Assembly: GCA_016186245.1 (NCBI GenBank)
Contig: JACPLZ010000031.1
Span: forward strand, 1 to 37,403
Length of the DNA: 37,403 nucleotides
Direction of reading: 5' to 3'
Source: Candidatus Peregrinibacteria bacterium
GTDB lineage: Bacteria > Patescibacteriota > Gracilibacteria > UBA1369 > LOWO2-01-FULL-3
Shown: piece by piece, positions 28,818 through 37,403 of the stretch
How positions within the stretch are numbered: the stretch's first letter is position 1
Layout of the letters: every line of letters begins with the position of its first letter
Program-made: the position numbers and the translations under genes
Notes under the pieces: generated by a model
Seen by the model: the letters and a program-made list of their open reading frames with translations, nothing else
Database searches by the model: none
Told to the model about the DNA's origin: nothing

Positions 28818-30626
28818 ATGCCAAAAATATTCAAATTCCTACTTCTGCCTTTCGCAATCATTTTTTTTACCGCCTGTTTTCACGAAAATAATCTTCCGCC
28901 GGCAGTACCCATAGATGACACCGCTGCAGATGCCGATTCCACGGATGATTCCACGGACAATTCCACGGACAGTCCTGCGGACGATTCCATCGATAACCCT
29001 ACGGATAACACTCCCGATCCAGCCGACAATTTCACCTCCGACTTCCAGGAAACCACCACCCCCGAAGCCACTTTCATCACTCCTAAACTACTCGATACCG
29101 ACCTCTTCTACACAGACGCGATGAAAAAAGATCTAATCGAAAAATCATACTGGGGAAATTCCACTAAAATCACCTGGGAACAGGCCTGGAAAGAAAATTA
29201 TGGCTCCTATGTATCTTTTTATGAAGTTGGCACAATCAAAAAAGCCCCATACGAAAATTGGACTTTAGTTTTGCTGGTAGGCGAATGTGATGGCCCCTGC
29301 TTTGCCCCTTACATCTACCGCTTAGCCTGGAATAAATCGAGCGGGAAAATTATCACTCTGTCCAGACATTCTTACAGTTCGGAATATGTGCCGGAATACG
29401 CCGAACCGCTATTGGTAAATAGCGACGGCGCGACAACAATCAAAGAACTGCTCGTACCTAATATCGCCACCTACAAGCCTTTTACATCCGGCTCATTTCA
29501 ACTGGAAGAAGAAGACATCGCCTTTATTCTCCAGGACTACGGATACCCCGAACTCGATAAAATAGCTTTCACATACGAAGAACAGGGCATTGACTATCCA
29601 TTTTATTTTGGCAATGAAAGAACTGGCTGCCTCTACCTCAAGATGCCGGATGGCTCTATCTCACGCTATAATCTCTTAAGCGACATTACCTACGCGGAGA
29701 CAAAAATCGTGTGGGATACCCCCGATGAACCAAAAACCACCGTTGCGAATTATCGCCTCTCTTCCGGAGGCTGCGGCATCATGGGAACTTGCTACCAGAT
29801 ATTGGATATTGATAAAAATAACCTCAAGCAGACCGGCCAAACTACCGGTAAAACAGCCATATATGAAGCCTCCGATCCCGAAAATCTTCCCGAAAAATCC
29901 GCACTTGCCGGTATAATAAATACCGCCTATGAAGCCCACAAATACAATTATCCAAACGCAAGTTTCAAAGATTTCCTCAAAACACATCCCGTGCTTTTCT
30001 GGCAGGATCCTTTTGGCCGCTGGTCTCAGCTTCTCAACAACGAAAGTTCCTACGCCGCGGAATGTGGCAAACCGGTAATTTACCTTTATCCAAAGGAAGA
30101 AACTGATGTCAGCGTGCAGGTAAAAATTGATGAATTTACAGAAACGGTCCCGGCATACGGCAAAGATGGCTGGAATGTGCGCGCCTATCCCGATGGCAAA
30201 ATTTATAATTATGAAGATGGAAAAGAATACCCCTATCTTTTCTGGGAAGGCCGTAAAAAAGAACAGATACCAACCGACAAAGGATTCGTTGTTGAAAGAA
30301 GCCGGCTCGAAAAATTCCTCAAAGACAGTCTCAAAAAACTTGGTTTGAATAAACAGGAAAGAACCGACTTTTTGGAATTTTGGCAGCCGAGAATGCTTGA
30401 GAATAAGGAGCCGTATTTCTTCATCAGTTTCATGGGAACAAGAGATTTCAACAAAGTCGCTCCGCTGACAATCACGCCAAAGCCTGACACACTGATCAGA
30501 GTTTTTATGTATTATGAACCGGTCAACAGGTCATACACGCCAATTTCCCAAACCCTTCGCAGCATCCCGCGAAACGGCTTTACGGTAATTGAATGGGGCG
30601 GCACATCTACGCGACCTTGGAAATAG
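28818..30626 (+). CDS. Lipoprotein with Asp/Thr/Ser repeat linker and conserved 'GKPVIYLYP' C-terminal domain
   Basis: Lipobox IIFFTAC; linker DSTDDSTDNSTDSPADDSIDNPTDNTPD; AAECGKPVIYLYPKEETDVSVQV. Confidence 0.8.
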   Translation: MPKIFKFLLLPFAIIFFTACFHENNLPPAVPIDDTAADADSTDDSTDNSTDSPADDSIDNPTDNTPDPADNFTSDFQETTTPEATFITPKLLDTDLFYTDAMKKDLIEKSYWGNSTKITWEQAWKENYGSYVSFYEVGTIKKAPYENWTLVLLVGECDGPCFAPYIYRLAWNKSSGKIITLSRHSYSSEYVPEYAEPLLVNSDGATTIKELLVPNIATYKPFTSGSFQLEEEDIAFILQDYGYPELDKIAFTYEEQGIDYPFYFGNERTGCLYLKMPDGSISRYNLLSDITYAETKIVWDTPDEPKTTVANYRLSSGGCGIMGTCYQILDIDKNNLKQTGQTTGKTAIYEASDPENLPEKSALAGIINTAYEAHKYNYPNASFKDFLKTHPVLFWQDPFGRWSQLLNNESSYAAECGKPVIYLYPKEETDVSVQVKIDEFTETVPAYGKDGWNVRAYPDGKIYNYEDGKEYPYLFWEGRKKEQIPTDKGFVVERSRLEKFLKDSLKKLGLNKQERTDFLEFWQPRMLENKEPYFFISFMGTRDFNKVAPLTITPKPDTLIRVFMYYEPVNRSYTPISQTLRSIPRNGFTVIEWGGTSTRPWK

Positions 30627-30646
30627 ATTTTTGCTCCGCAAAAATC
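30626..30646. repeat. Short palindrome, GATTTTYGC family
   Basis: gatttttgctccgcaaaaatc immediately after the lipoprotein stop. Confidence 0.6.
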
Positions 30647-30659
30647 CTGCTGAACCAGT

Positions 30660-31490
30660 TTGATTACCCGCAACATGCACAATATTCAAAAGCTCTCCGC
30701 CTATATATTCACTATACTCACACTCGCTTCCTGTAGCCAAAATTCACAGACACAACCGCCACAACAAACCTACGGCGCCATTATCCCCCACCATCTTCTG
30801 GTCGAAAAACACATCGACCAGTTTTATTCGGAAATATCCGATCCCAAAATAGAAAAGATTATTCTGCTCAGCCCCAACCATTTTGGACTCGGATTCAGCT
30901 ACATCCAAAGCACAGATAAAACATACGAAAAAAATGACATCAACCTGGACCTGGAAAAAATTTTCGCTCTCTCAAAAACAAATTTCCTCGCCATCGAGTC
31001 GGCAGATTTCGACAAAGAACATGGTATTTACACGCACGCTCCATTCATCAAAAAATATTTCCCGAACGCAAAAATAACACCAATCATCATCAAATCCGGC
31101 GCGCCTCAAAAAATCCTGGACACACTGATTGCAGCAATTTCTCAAAATTTTGAGAAAAACCAAACCATGATAATTGCCAGTGTTGATTTTACCCATTACA
31201 CAGCCGAAAATTTCGCATCAAAAAATGATAAAAACACCATCGCCTTTCTCCAAAATCCCCAACCGCTCACCCTCGAAACAATAAACAATCTCGCCGTTCC
31301 GCTGGCAAAAACCAACCCTGACGCCACAGCCATCGACTCACCTGAAAGCATTTACGTCCTGCTAAAATTGATGGCAAAACAAAACACCCGTTTCACACTT
31401 TGGAAAAGGACATCAACGGCAACAGTCACCAGCATCCAGGACCCCGACCTCAACACAAGCCACATTTTTGGCCGATTTAAAAAACCCTAA
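30660..31490 (+). CDS. MEMO1/AmmeMemoRadiSam system protein B family lipoprotein
   Basis: YGAIIPHHLLVEKHIDQFY, ILLSPNHFG, ASVDFTHY; ILTLASC lipobox at the N-terminus. Confidence 0.82.
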   Translation: MITRNMHNIQKLSAYIFTILTLASCSQNSQTQPPQQTYGAIIPHHLLVEKHIDQFYSEISDPKIEKIILLSPNHFGLGFSYIQSTDKTYEKNDINLDLEKIFALSKTNFLAIESADFDKEHGIYTHAPFIKKYFPNAKITPIIIKSGAPQKILDTLIAAISQNFEKNQTMIIASVDFTHYTAENFASKNDKNTIAFLQNPQPLTLETINNLAVPLAKTNPDATAIDSPESIYVLLKLMAKQNTRFTLWKRTSTATVTSIQDPDLNTSHIFGRFKKP

Positions 31491-31494
31491 AACC

Positions 31495-31800
31495 ACACGC
31501 CCGCCAGAAAGGATGACCGCGCAATACTTCAATGCCACAGTTTTATCTGGCTCCACTATACCGTTGATGTCTTAGATACTGGCCCCCATTGTATGAGGTG
31601 GGTGTCCTCATTCCACAGCCTCAGCCGGAGAATATGCGGACTCCCGTGAGATAGTTGATAGAGAGAGTAGATAAGACTCTGACTAGCAGAGTAGAGCATG
31701 GCAATTCTAGCAAAACGCCAAACAAAGTAAAGGCTCCGCAAAGCCATTTCCAGCCACCTGCTCACCACAACGGACAGTATGTCATTCATTCAAAAAATAC
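31495..31800. ncRNA. Candidate structured noncoding RNA of unknown class and strand
   Basis: About 300 nt with no plausible CDS between two convergent genes; multiple short perfect hairpins (ATGAGG-tgggtgt-CCTCAT, ACTCTG-actag-CAGAGT, GGCT-ccgcaa-AGCC). Confidence 0.4.
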
Positions 31801-31805
31801 TATCC

Positions 31806-32447
31806 CTATGTACCCAAAAGCAGAATCGCCGCAACCCAGTCATTGAGATACCTGACTATTGAGGGGATAAATCCAATTCCACGAATCTTTCCAACGATTA
31901 GAGCATCAACAATAATTATGACAATGAAATATTTAGCGCCCTCCGCGAGATAATTTTGATAATTTCTTTGAAAACGCCTTGGAATAAACACCCCGATCAC
32001 TTTGGATCCATCCAGCGGCGGAAAAGGCAAAAGATTAAAAATCCCAAGAGAAATACTCACATGGAAAATCATTTGAAGAATGGTAAGAACCGGTTTCAAA
32101 AGCGCCCCGGTCATATATGCGCCGAGATAAGCCCACGGTAAAGCGACAACAAAAGCCAACAGGAAATTGGAAAACGGTCCGGCCAGAGCAGTCAGCGCGC
32201 TATCGCGCATCGGACTTTTAAAATATGCCGGATTTATCGGAACGGGCTTTGCCCAACCGATAAATCTCGTCCAAAGCAGCACCAGCGCGCCAATCGGATC
32301 AAGATGTTTAAGCGGATTGAGAGTGAGCCGCCCCTGCATTTTTGCCGTAGGATCACCGAGATAATAGGCAACCAGCGCGTGCGACGCCTCATGTACCGTC
32401 AAAGTAATCAGCAGAGCGATAACAAAATATAGAAATTGAAGAATGTC
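31806..32447 (-). CDS. M50 family site-2-type metalloprotease
   Basis: LTVHEASHALVAYYLGD (HExxH), LAGPFSNFLLA, FNLLPFPPLDGSKV. Confidence 0.95.
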   Translation of the reverse strand, partial: DILQFLYFVIALLITLTVHEASHALVAYYLGDPTAKMQGRLTLNPLKHLDPIGALVLLWTRFIGWAKPVPINPAYFKSPMRDSALTALAGPFSNFLLAFVVALPWAYLGAYMTGALLKPVLTILQMIFHVSISLGIFNLLPFPPLDGSKVIGVFIPRRFQRNYQNYLAEGAKYFIVIIIVDALIVGKIRGIGFIPSIVRYLNDWVAAILLLGT

Positions 32448-32529
32448 CATATGCAAATTAATACTACAAATAGGTTGGCACGGCAAACTACCCATGCTAT
32501 AAAATCATGGCTCAAACATCGTAAAACAC

Positions 32530-32619
32530 GGAAGGATCGCATAGTGGTCGAGTGCACCGCCTTGGAAAGGCGGCAGGCTCGAAAGGGTCTCGGGGGTTCG
32601 AATCCCCCTCCTTCCGCCA
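32530..32619 (+). tRNA. tRNA-Ser (anticodon GGA)
   Basis: GGAAGGA..CCGCC-TTGGAAA-GGCGG..long variable arm..GGGGG-TTCGAAT-CCCCC-TCCTTCC-G-CCA. Confidence 0.95.
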
Positions 32620-32716
32620 TGGATACTGTACCCCAAAAAGTAGACACAGGTAAGATTTTCAGCATGTCCTTGGCAGGCGCTTGGCATTTCCATGGAAAAT
32701 TAAGTACAATAACCGC

Positions 32717-33043
32717 ATGAAACTCGGCATCATTTTACAATCCAACAAACCGGAACACGCGTGGAATACTTTCCGCCTCGGCATTACCGCGCTCCAGGCA
32801 AATCATCAAGTGGAAATTTTTTTGATGAACGAAGGTTCGGAGCTTGATACCATTCCCGACAGCGAAAATTTTGACATCTCGACAAAAGTGGCAACATTCA
32901 AAGGATTGGATGGCAAAATTTACGCTTGCGGCACGTGTCTGAAATTACGCGGCAAAAAAGAAAGCAAAATTTGCCCAATCTCCACGATGTCCGATTTGCT
33001 CAAAATGGTTGAGAGCTCGGATAAAGTTTTAGTTTTTGGCTGA
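32717..33043 (+). CDS. DsrE-family protein
   Basis: MKLGIILQSNKPEHAWNTFRLGITALQANHQVEIFLMNEGSELD...KIYACGTCLKLRG. Confidence 0.75.
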   Translation: MKLGIILQSNKPEHAWNTFRLGITALQANHQVEIFLMNEGSELDTIPDSENFDISTKVATFKGLDGKIYACGTCLKLRGKKESKICPISTMSDLLKMVESSDKVLVFG

Positions 33044-33047
33044 TCTC

Positions 33048-33446
33048 ATGCATTACAAAAAAATTTTTTTTATTTTTCTTCTATCGCTTTTTCTCAATTT
33101 TATTTGGGAAAATGCGCATTCCTATCTTTATACCGCTTACATGGGCGGCAGGATAACAGAAACCATTCTTTTGCGGGCTTCTGTCGGCGATGCGGTTATC
33201 ATAACTCTCTTATCCCTTCCTTTCATATTTGTTCCGATGTTAAAAAACAAAAGTTGGATTATTATTTTTGCAGGCGTTTTAATTGCGATATTTATTGAAT
33301 TATATGCTCTCCGCACCGGAAGATGGGCATATAACGAGTATATGCCAATGATTCCAATTATTTCCATCGGCTTAACCCCAGCGATTCAACTCGGACTTCT
33401 CGGGTATCTCTCGTACCGGCTTGTCGTCGATAAAAAAAGAATTTGA
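33048..33446 (+). CDS. Small integral membrane protein, unknown function, 4-5 TM
   Basis: Hydrophobic helices; FIWENAHSYLYTAYMGG, ELYALRTGRWAYNEYMPMIPIISIGLTPAIQL; sits directly upstream of csoR. Confidence 0.65.
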   Translation: MHYKKIFFIFLLSLFLNFIWENAHSYLYTAYMGGRITETILLRASVGDAVIITLLSLPFIFVPMLKNKSWIIIFAGVLIAIFIELYALRTGRWAYNEYMPMIPIISIGLTPAIQLGLLGYLSYRLVVDKKRI

Positions 33447-33471
33447 CTTATACCCCCAGGGGGTATAGAAT
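33443..33471 (+). promoter_or_regulatory. Promoter with CsoR-type operator in the spacer
   Basis: TTGACT-17 bp-TAGAAT with a perfect 19-bp palindrome TATACCCCCAGGGGGTATA (33449-33467) between/over the elements. Confidence 0.82.
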
Positions 33472-33477
33472 CCGAAC

Positions 33478-33744
33478 ATGCTGCATACGAATAAAAAGAA
33501 AGTCATCCGCCTTTTAAAAATAGTCGAAGGCCAAGTCCGCGGCCTCCAGGAAATGATCAACGCGGAAAAATACTGTGTCGATATTATCACACAGACTTCC
33601 GCTGCCAAACAGGCTCTTTCCGGCATCGAAAACACCCTCCTTGAAAATCATTTAAACACCTGCGTCCTCCATCAGATCAAGGCAAATCAAACATCAAAAG
33701 CAATTGGTGAAATAATGAAAATCTATAAACTCAAACGAAAATGA
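33478..33744 (+). CDS. csoR: CsoR-family metal-responsive repressor
   Basis: NKKKVIRLLKIVEGQVRGLQEMINAEKYCVDIITQTSAAKQAL...HLNTCV (C-H-C ligands). Confidence 0.93.
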   Translation: MLHTNKKKVIRLLKIVEGQVRGLQEMINAEKYCVDIITQTSAAKQALSGIENTLLENHLNTCVLHQIKANQTSKAIGEIMKIYKLKRK

Positions 33745-35892
33745 CAAATCCAGCAACTTACAAAGTAAAAGGCATGCACTGCGCATCCTGCTCGGCAATA
33801 ATTGAAAGAACAATCGGCAAACAGGCCGGCGTTAATTCCGTATCGGTAAATTACGCCAACGAAAAGGCAAAAATAGATTTTGATTCTTCCAAAACTTCAA
33901 TAGAGAATCTTTCAAAATCAATTGAACCTTTAGGCTACTCGATAGTTGCCGAAAATGTCGCGATTGAAACAGGGGAAGGAAAAAAGTTGCTCGCTCCGCT
34001 CGCAACCACACACCAACACACCGAAGTCGACAATCTCCGCAGAAAAATCCGCATCGCAATCCCGCTCGTCATTCTCACAAGTATCATCATGGTCTGGGAG
34101 CTTCTCGTCTCTCCATTCGAAATTCTTCCGGAAATGCCGGAAATCCTTAAAGAATTTTTCCATCACCTGCTCCCGGTAATCGCCACATATGCAATGTTTG
34201 TTACGGGAAATACCTACCTCAAAGGCATCTGGACATTCATCCGACATGGAGCCGCAAACATGGATACCCTCATAGGTATCGGCACATCCACAGCCTACCT
34301 TTACAGTTTCATCATCACAGCTTTTGAAGAACCACTCAGTCAATATATCAACACCGCCTACACATATTACGACGTAACAATTGTCGTCATCGGCCTCATC
34401 ACTCTCGGCAAATATCTTGAAGCAAGATCCAAATTAAGAACGGGGGACGCCATAAAAAAACTCCTCAACCTTCAGGTAAAAACCGCAATTGTTATCCGCA
34501 ACGGAAAAGAAATGGAAATCTCCGTGGACCAGGTCGCACACAATGATTTAATTCTTGTAAAACCCGGGATGAAAATACCGGTTGATGGCATTGTGGAAAA
34601 AGGCTCCACCAATATAGACGAATCCATGCTCACCGGCGAACCGATCCCCGTCCTCAAACAGGAAGGCGATAAAATCGCGGCGGGAACAATAAATACCACC
34701 GGATCCATTACCATGAAAGCGACAGGCGTTGGCTCGGAAACACTTCTTGCCCATATTATAAAAATGGTGGAAGAAGCCCAGGGCTCCCGCGCACCGATTC
34801 AAAAACTCGCCGATAAAATATCCGGAATTTTTGTGCCAATCGTGCTGGTCATTTCAGCAGTCACTCTCATATTATGGCTAGCCGTCGGCAGTCAATTTAT
34901 GGCATTTTCACAGGCGCTTTCATTCGGTCTTGTGGCCTTCGTAAGCATCCTTGTTATCGCTTGCCCCTGCGCTCTCGGCCTCGCAACCCCAACCGCGATA
35001 ATCGTCGGTGTCGGCAAGGGCGCGCTAAACGGAATTCTTATAAAAAATGCCGAAGTCCTCGAAAAACTTTATAAAATAGACACTCTCGTCATCGATAAAA
35101 CCGGCACAATCACCAAAGGAAAACCGGAAGTCCTCGACATAAAAATATCTGAAGAAAAAGATAAAAAAGAAATCCTCTCAATCCTCGCAACTTTGGAAAA
35201 ACACTCCGAGCACCCGCTCGCCGAGAGCATAGTAAATTATGCGAAGAAGAAAAATATTCCATTTAAATCGGCAGCGGATTTTAAAAATATTCCCGGCAAA
35301 GGCATCACCGCCTCAGTTAATGACATAACATATTTCGCGGGTAGCAGCGGATTTATCGCGGAAATGAAAATTCCTTTCGATGAAAAAACAATAGAAGAAA
35401 TAGCAAAAAAAGGCCTAACTCCGATAATTCTCGCGACTAAAAAAGAGCCGCTGGCAATCGTGGGCATCGGCGATGCGTTAAAAGAAGAAGCAAGAGAAGC
35501 TATCGAAAAACTGCACAGCATGAAAATCAAAATAATCATGGCCACAGGGAGACGGCGTCAACGACGCGCCTGCACTCGCAAAATCCAACGTCGGCATTGC
35601 CATGTCCACAGGCACAGATGTCTCCATCGAAACAAGCGACATCACTCTCCTGCACGGCGACATCAGAAAAATCGCCCAGGCCATTACCCTCTCCCGCTAC
35701 ACTATGCGCACAATAAAACAAAATTTATTCTGGGCGTTCATCTACAACATCATCGGAATACCGCTGGCAAGCGGCATATTCTATCCATTGTTTGGCTGGC
35801 TTTTATCTCCGGTATTTGCCGGGCTGGCCATGGCCTTTTCCAGCGTATCGGTAGTCACCAATTCTCTAAGACTTAAAACCAGAAAAATATGA
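33741..35892 (+). pseudogene. copA: Copper-translocating P-type ATPase (CopA-like), P-domain deletion plus frameshift
   Basis: HMA GMHCASC, CPCALGLATP, DKTGTITKGKP; the 711-aa ORF reads into the wrong frame after IIMATG at ~35549, while [34 protein letters not shown].. continues in another frame to 35892. Confidence 0.88.
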
Positions 35893-36923
35893 CAGATTCT
35901 TTGCCACGCAAAGCTCACACCTTTCACGTTACCGGCATGCACTGCAGCGCCTGTGAAATGCTTATCGCCGAAAAATTAAAAGGCCATCCGAAAATTACTC
36001 ACGTCGAAGTTTCGCTCATAAATGAACAAATTACCATAATTGGAGACCTGCACGAAACAGCGGAAATAGCCGCCAGGGATCTCACAAAACTTATTGAAGA
36101 ACATGGATATAAATTGCACACCGAAAAACCAAAAAAAGAGCTTCGATGGAAAGAATTTATTTACGCCGCCCCAATTGCCATGATCTTTATCGCAGGATTC
36201 TTCCTGCTCCAAAAAACCGGATTCACCAGCCTCATAAATCCATCAAGTGCCGGCCTGGAAACAGCTTTCCTTATTGGTCTGATCGCCTCCGTTTCGACAT
36301 GTCTCGCGGTCGTGGGAGGATTGATACTTTCCCTGTCAGCCAACTACGCAAAAGACGGAGGATCCTGGAAACCGCAAACAGCCTTCCATATAAGCAGACT
36401 GGTGGGATTTTTTGTTTTAGGCGGCGCCATCGGAGCGCTCGGCAGTTCTTTCCAGCTGGGCCTTACCGGAAGTACAATCCTCAGTATTATAATTGCTGTG
36501 ATTATGCTGCTTCTCGGCATAAATCTGTTAAATATTTTTCATTTCACAAAAAAACTGCAACCGACACTGCCAAAATGGTTTTCTCAAAAAACCGTTGATG
36601 CAAGCAAAAAAAATCACTATTTGGCTCCGGTTCTTGTCGGTATCGGCACATTTTTTCTTCCATGTGGATTCACCCAATCAATGCAGATTTACTCGCTGAA
36701 GACAGGAAGTTTCCTGCAGGGCTCACTCACAATGCTTGCGTTTGCCTTGGGAACATTGCCTGTCCTTGCTCTGATTTCTTTTGGCTCGCTGAATATTGCC
36801 CAAAAGTCCTGGAAAGGAATTTTCTTCAAAACCGCCGGAATTATTGTCATAATGCTGGCGCTTTTCAATCTCGCCAACGCGCTTGCCGTAGCTGGAATCA
36901 TTAACCCTCTATTTAATTTATAA
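35889..36923 (+). CDS. HMA domain fused to a sulfite exporter TauE/SafE (DsbD-like) membrane domain
   Basis: [19 protein letters not shown] (HMA), then [72 protein letters not shown]. Confidence 0.88.
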   Translation: MTDSLPRKAHTFHVTGMHCSACEMLIAEKLKGHPKITHVEVSLINEQITIIGDLHETAEIAARDLTKLIEEHGYKLHTEKPKKELRWKEFIYAAPIAMIFIAGFFLLQKTGFTSLINPSSAGLETAFLIGLIASVSTCLAVVGGLILSLSANYAKDGGSWKPQTAFHISRLVGFFVLGGAIGALGSSFQLGLTGSTILSIIIAVIMLLLGINLLNIFHFTKKLQPTLPKWFSQKTVDASKKNHYLAPVLVGIGTFFLPCGFTQSMQIYSLKTGSFLQGSLTMLAFALGTLPVLALISFGSLNIAQKSWKGIFFKTAGIIVIMLALFNLANALAVAGIINPLFNL

Positions 36924-36926
36924 GCA

Positions 36927-37343
36927 ATGCTCAAACAAATCATCCTGTCCATACTGGTCAGCGTAACAATCGTAGGCGGAACTCTCTGGATAATCTCCAA
37001 TAACATCAACGACAACAACAATGACAGCGCTAACACGAACACTGATAAAATATCGACAACATTCGATAGTGAAGGAAACCAGATCATCGACATAACTGCA
37101 AAAGGCGGCTATTGGCCGCGCGAAATTTACGCCAAAGCAAACACACCAACTATTCTAAAAGTGAAAACAAGCGGCACATGGGACTGCTCGGCCAGCCTGG
37201 TCATTCCAAAACTATCATACCGGAATTTTCTCCAGCCCTCCGGAACTGAAGAAATAAAAATCCCCGCCGAAAAAGCTGTCGGCACCGTACAGGGCTTATG
37301 CAGCATGGGAATGTACAATTTCAAAGTAAACTTTGTGCCATGA
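36927..37343 (+). CDS. Membrane-anchored cupredoxin-like protein
   Basis: ITAKGGYWPREIYAKANTPTILKVKTSGTWDCSASLVIPKLSYRNFLQPSGTEEIKIP..GLCSMGMYNFKVNF (C..CSMGM copper-site pattern). Confidence 0.85.
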   Translation: MLKQIILSILVSVTIVGGTLWIISNNINDNNNDSANTNTDKISTTFDSEGNQIIDITAKGGYWPREIYAKANTPTILKVKTSGTWDCSASLVIPKLSYRNFLQPSGTEEIKIPAEKAVGTVQGLCSMGMYNFKVNFVP

Positions 37344-37372
37344 ATCAGCCGGTTTTTTCGTGTCATCCAGCA

Positions 37373-37393
37373 GATTTTCGCTTCGCGAAAATC
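37373..37393. repeat. Short palindrome, GATTTTYGC family
   Basis: gattttcgcttcgcgaaaatc downstream of the cupredoxin gene. Confidence 0.6.
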
Positions 37394-37403
37394 CTTTCTC
37401 CTC

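Noticed and set aside
28915-29025. Short tandem GATTCCACGGACAA-type repeats as a possible regulatory array
   Set aside because: They are in frame in the lipoprotein's Asp/Thr/Ser linker and are explained as a low-complexity coding repeat.
31495-31800. Assignment of this region as RNase P RNA, tmRNA or SRP RNA
   Set aside because: I looked for RNase P GAGGAAAGTCC/ACAGAA, tmRNA GGGG..CCA ends and tag, and SRP GGAAGGAAGCAG motifs on both strands and found none convincing.
32408-32665. 85-aa minus ORF containing MAEGGGFEPPRPFRACRLSKAVHSTTMRS
   Set aside because: Antisense of tRNA-Ser; spurious translation.

Overview
The window is 37.4 kb of mostly chromosomal bacterial sequence using the standard code (UGA acts as a stop in many genes). 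Content and style (SLH proteins, COG4880 beta-propeller, lean metabolism) suggest a Candidate Phyla Radiation/Peregrinibacteria-like genome; that placement is inference. Recognisable modules: (1) O-antigen ligase-like and SLH proteins; (2) a minus-strand pentose-phosphate/nucleotide cluster (RSH-like HD protein, rpe, rpiB, prs, a split transketolase pair, ndk, M16 protease); (3) a YiiX-like hydrolase and PBP2; (4) a SUF Fe-S operon (sufC, intein-containing sufB, sufD, sufS, sufU, DUF59); (5) lipoproteins, a MEMO-family protein and an M50 protease; (6) a copper module (DsrE-like, membrane protein, CsoR, CopA, HMA-TauE/SafE, cupredoxin). There are five confident tRNAs. The most notable observations are: four copies of a nested-palindrome element with a conserved core whose middle and outer stems change between copies but stay complementary; a SufB LAGLIDADG intein that has lost its C-terminal splice junction together with part of the C-extein; a split transketolase that has lost the canonical TPP/substrate motifs; frame-breaking lesions in the RSH-like gene and copA; a compact tRNA-like element with a duplicated arm; and a roughly 300-nt structured intergenic region of unknown class.
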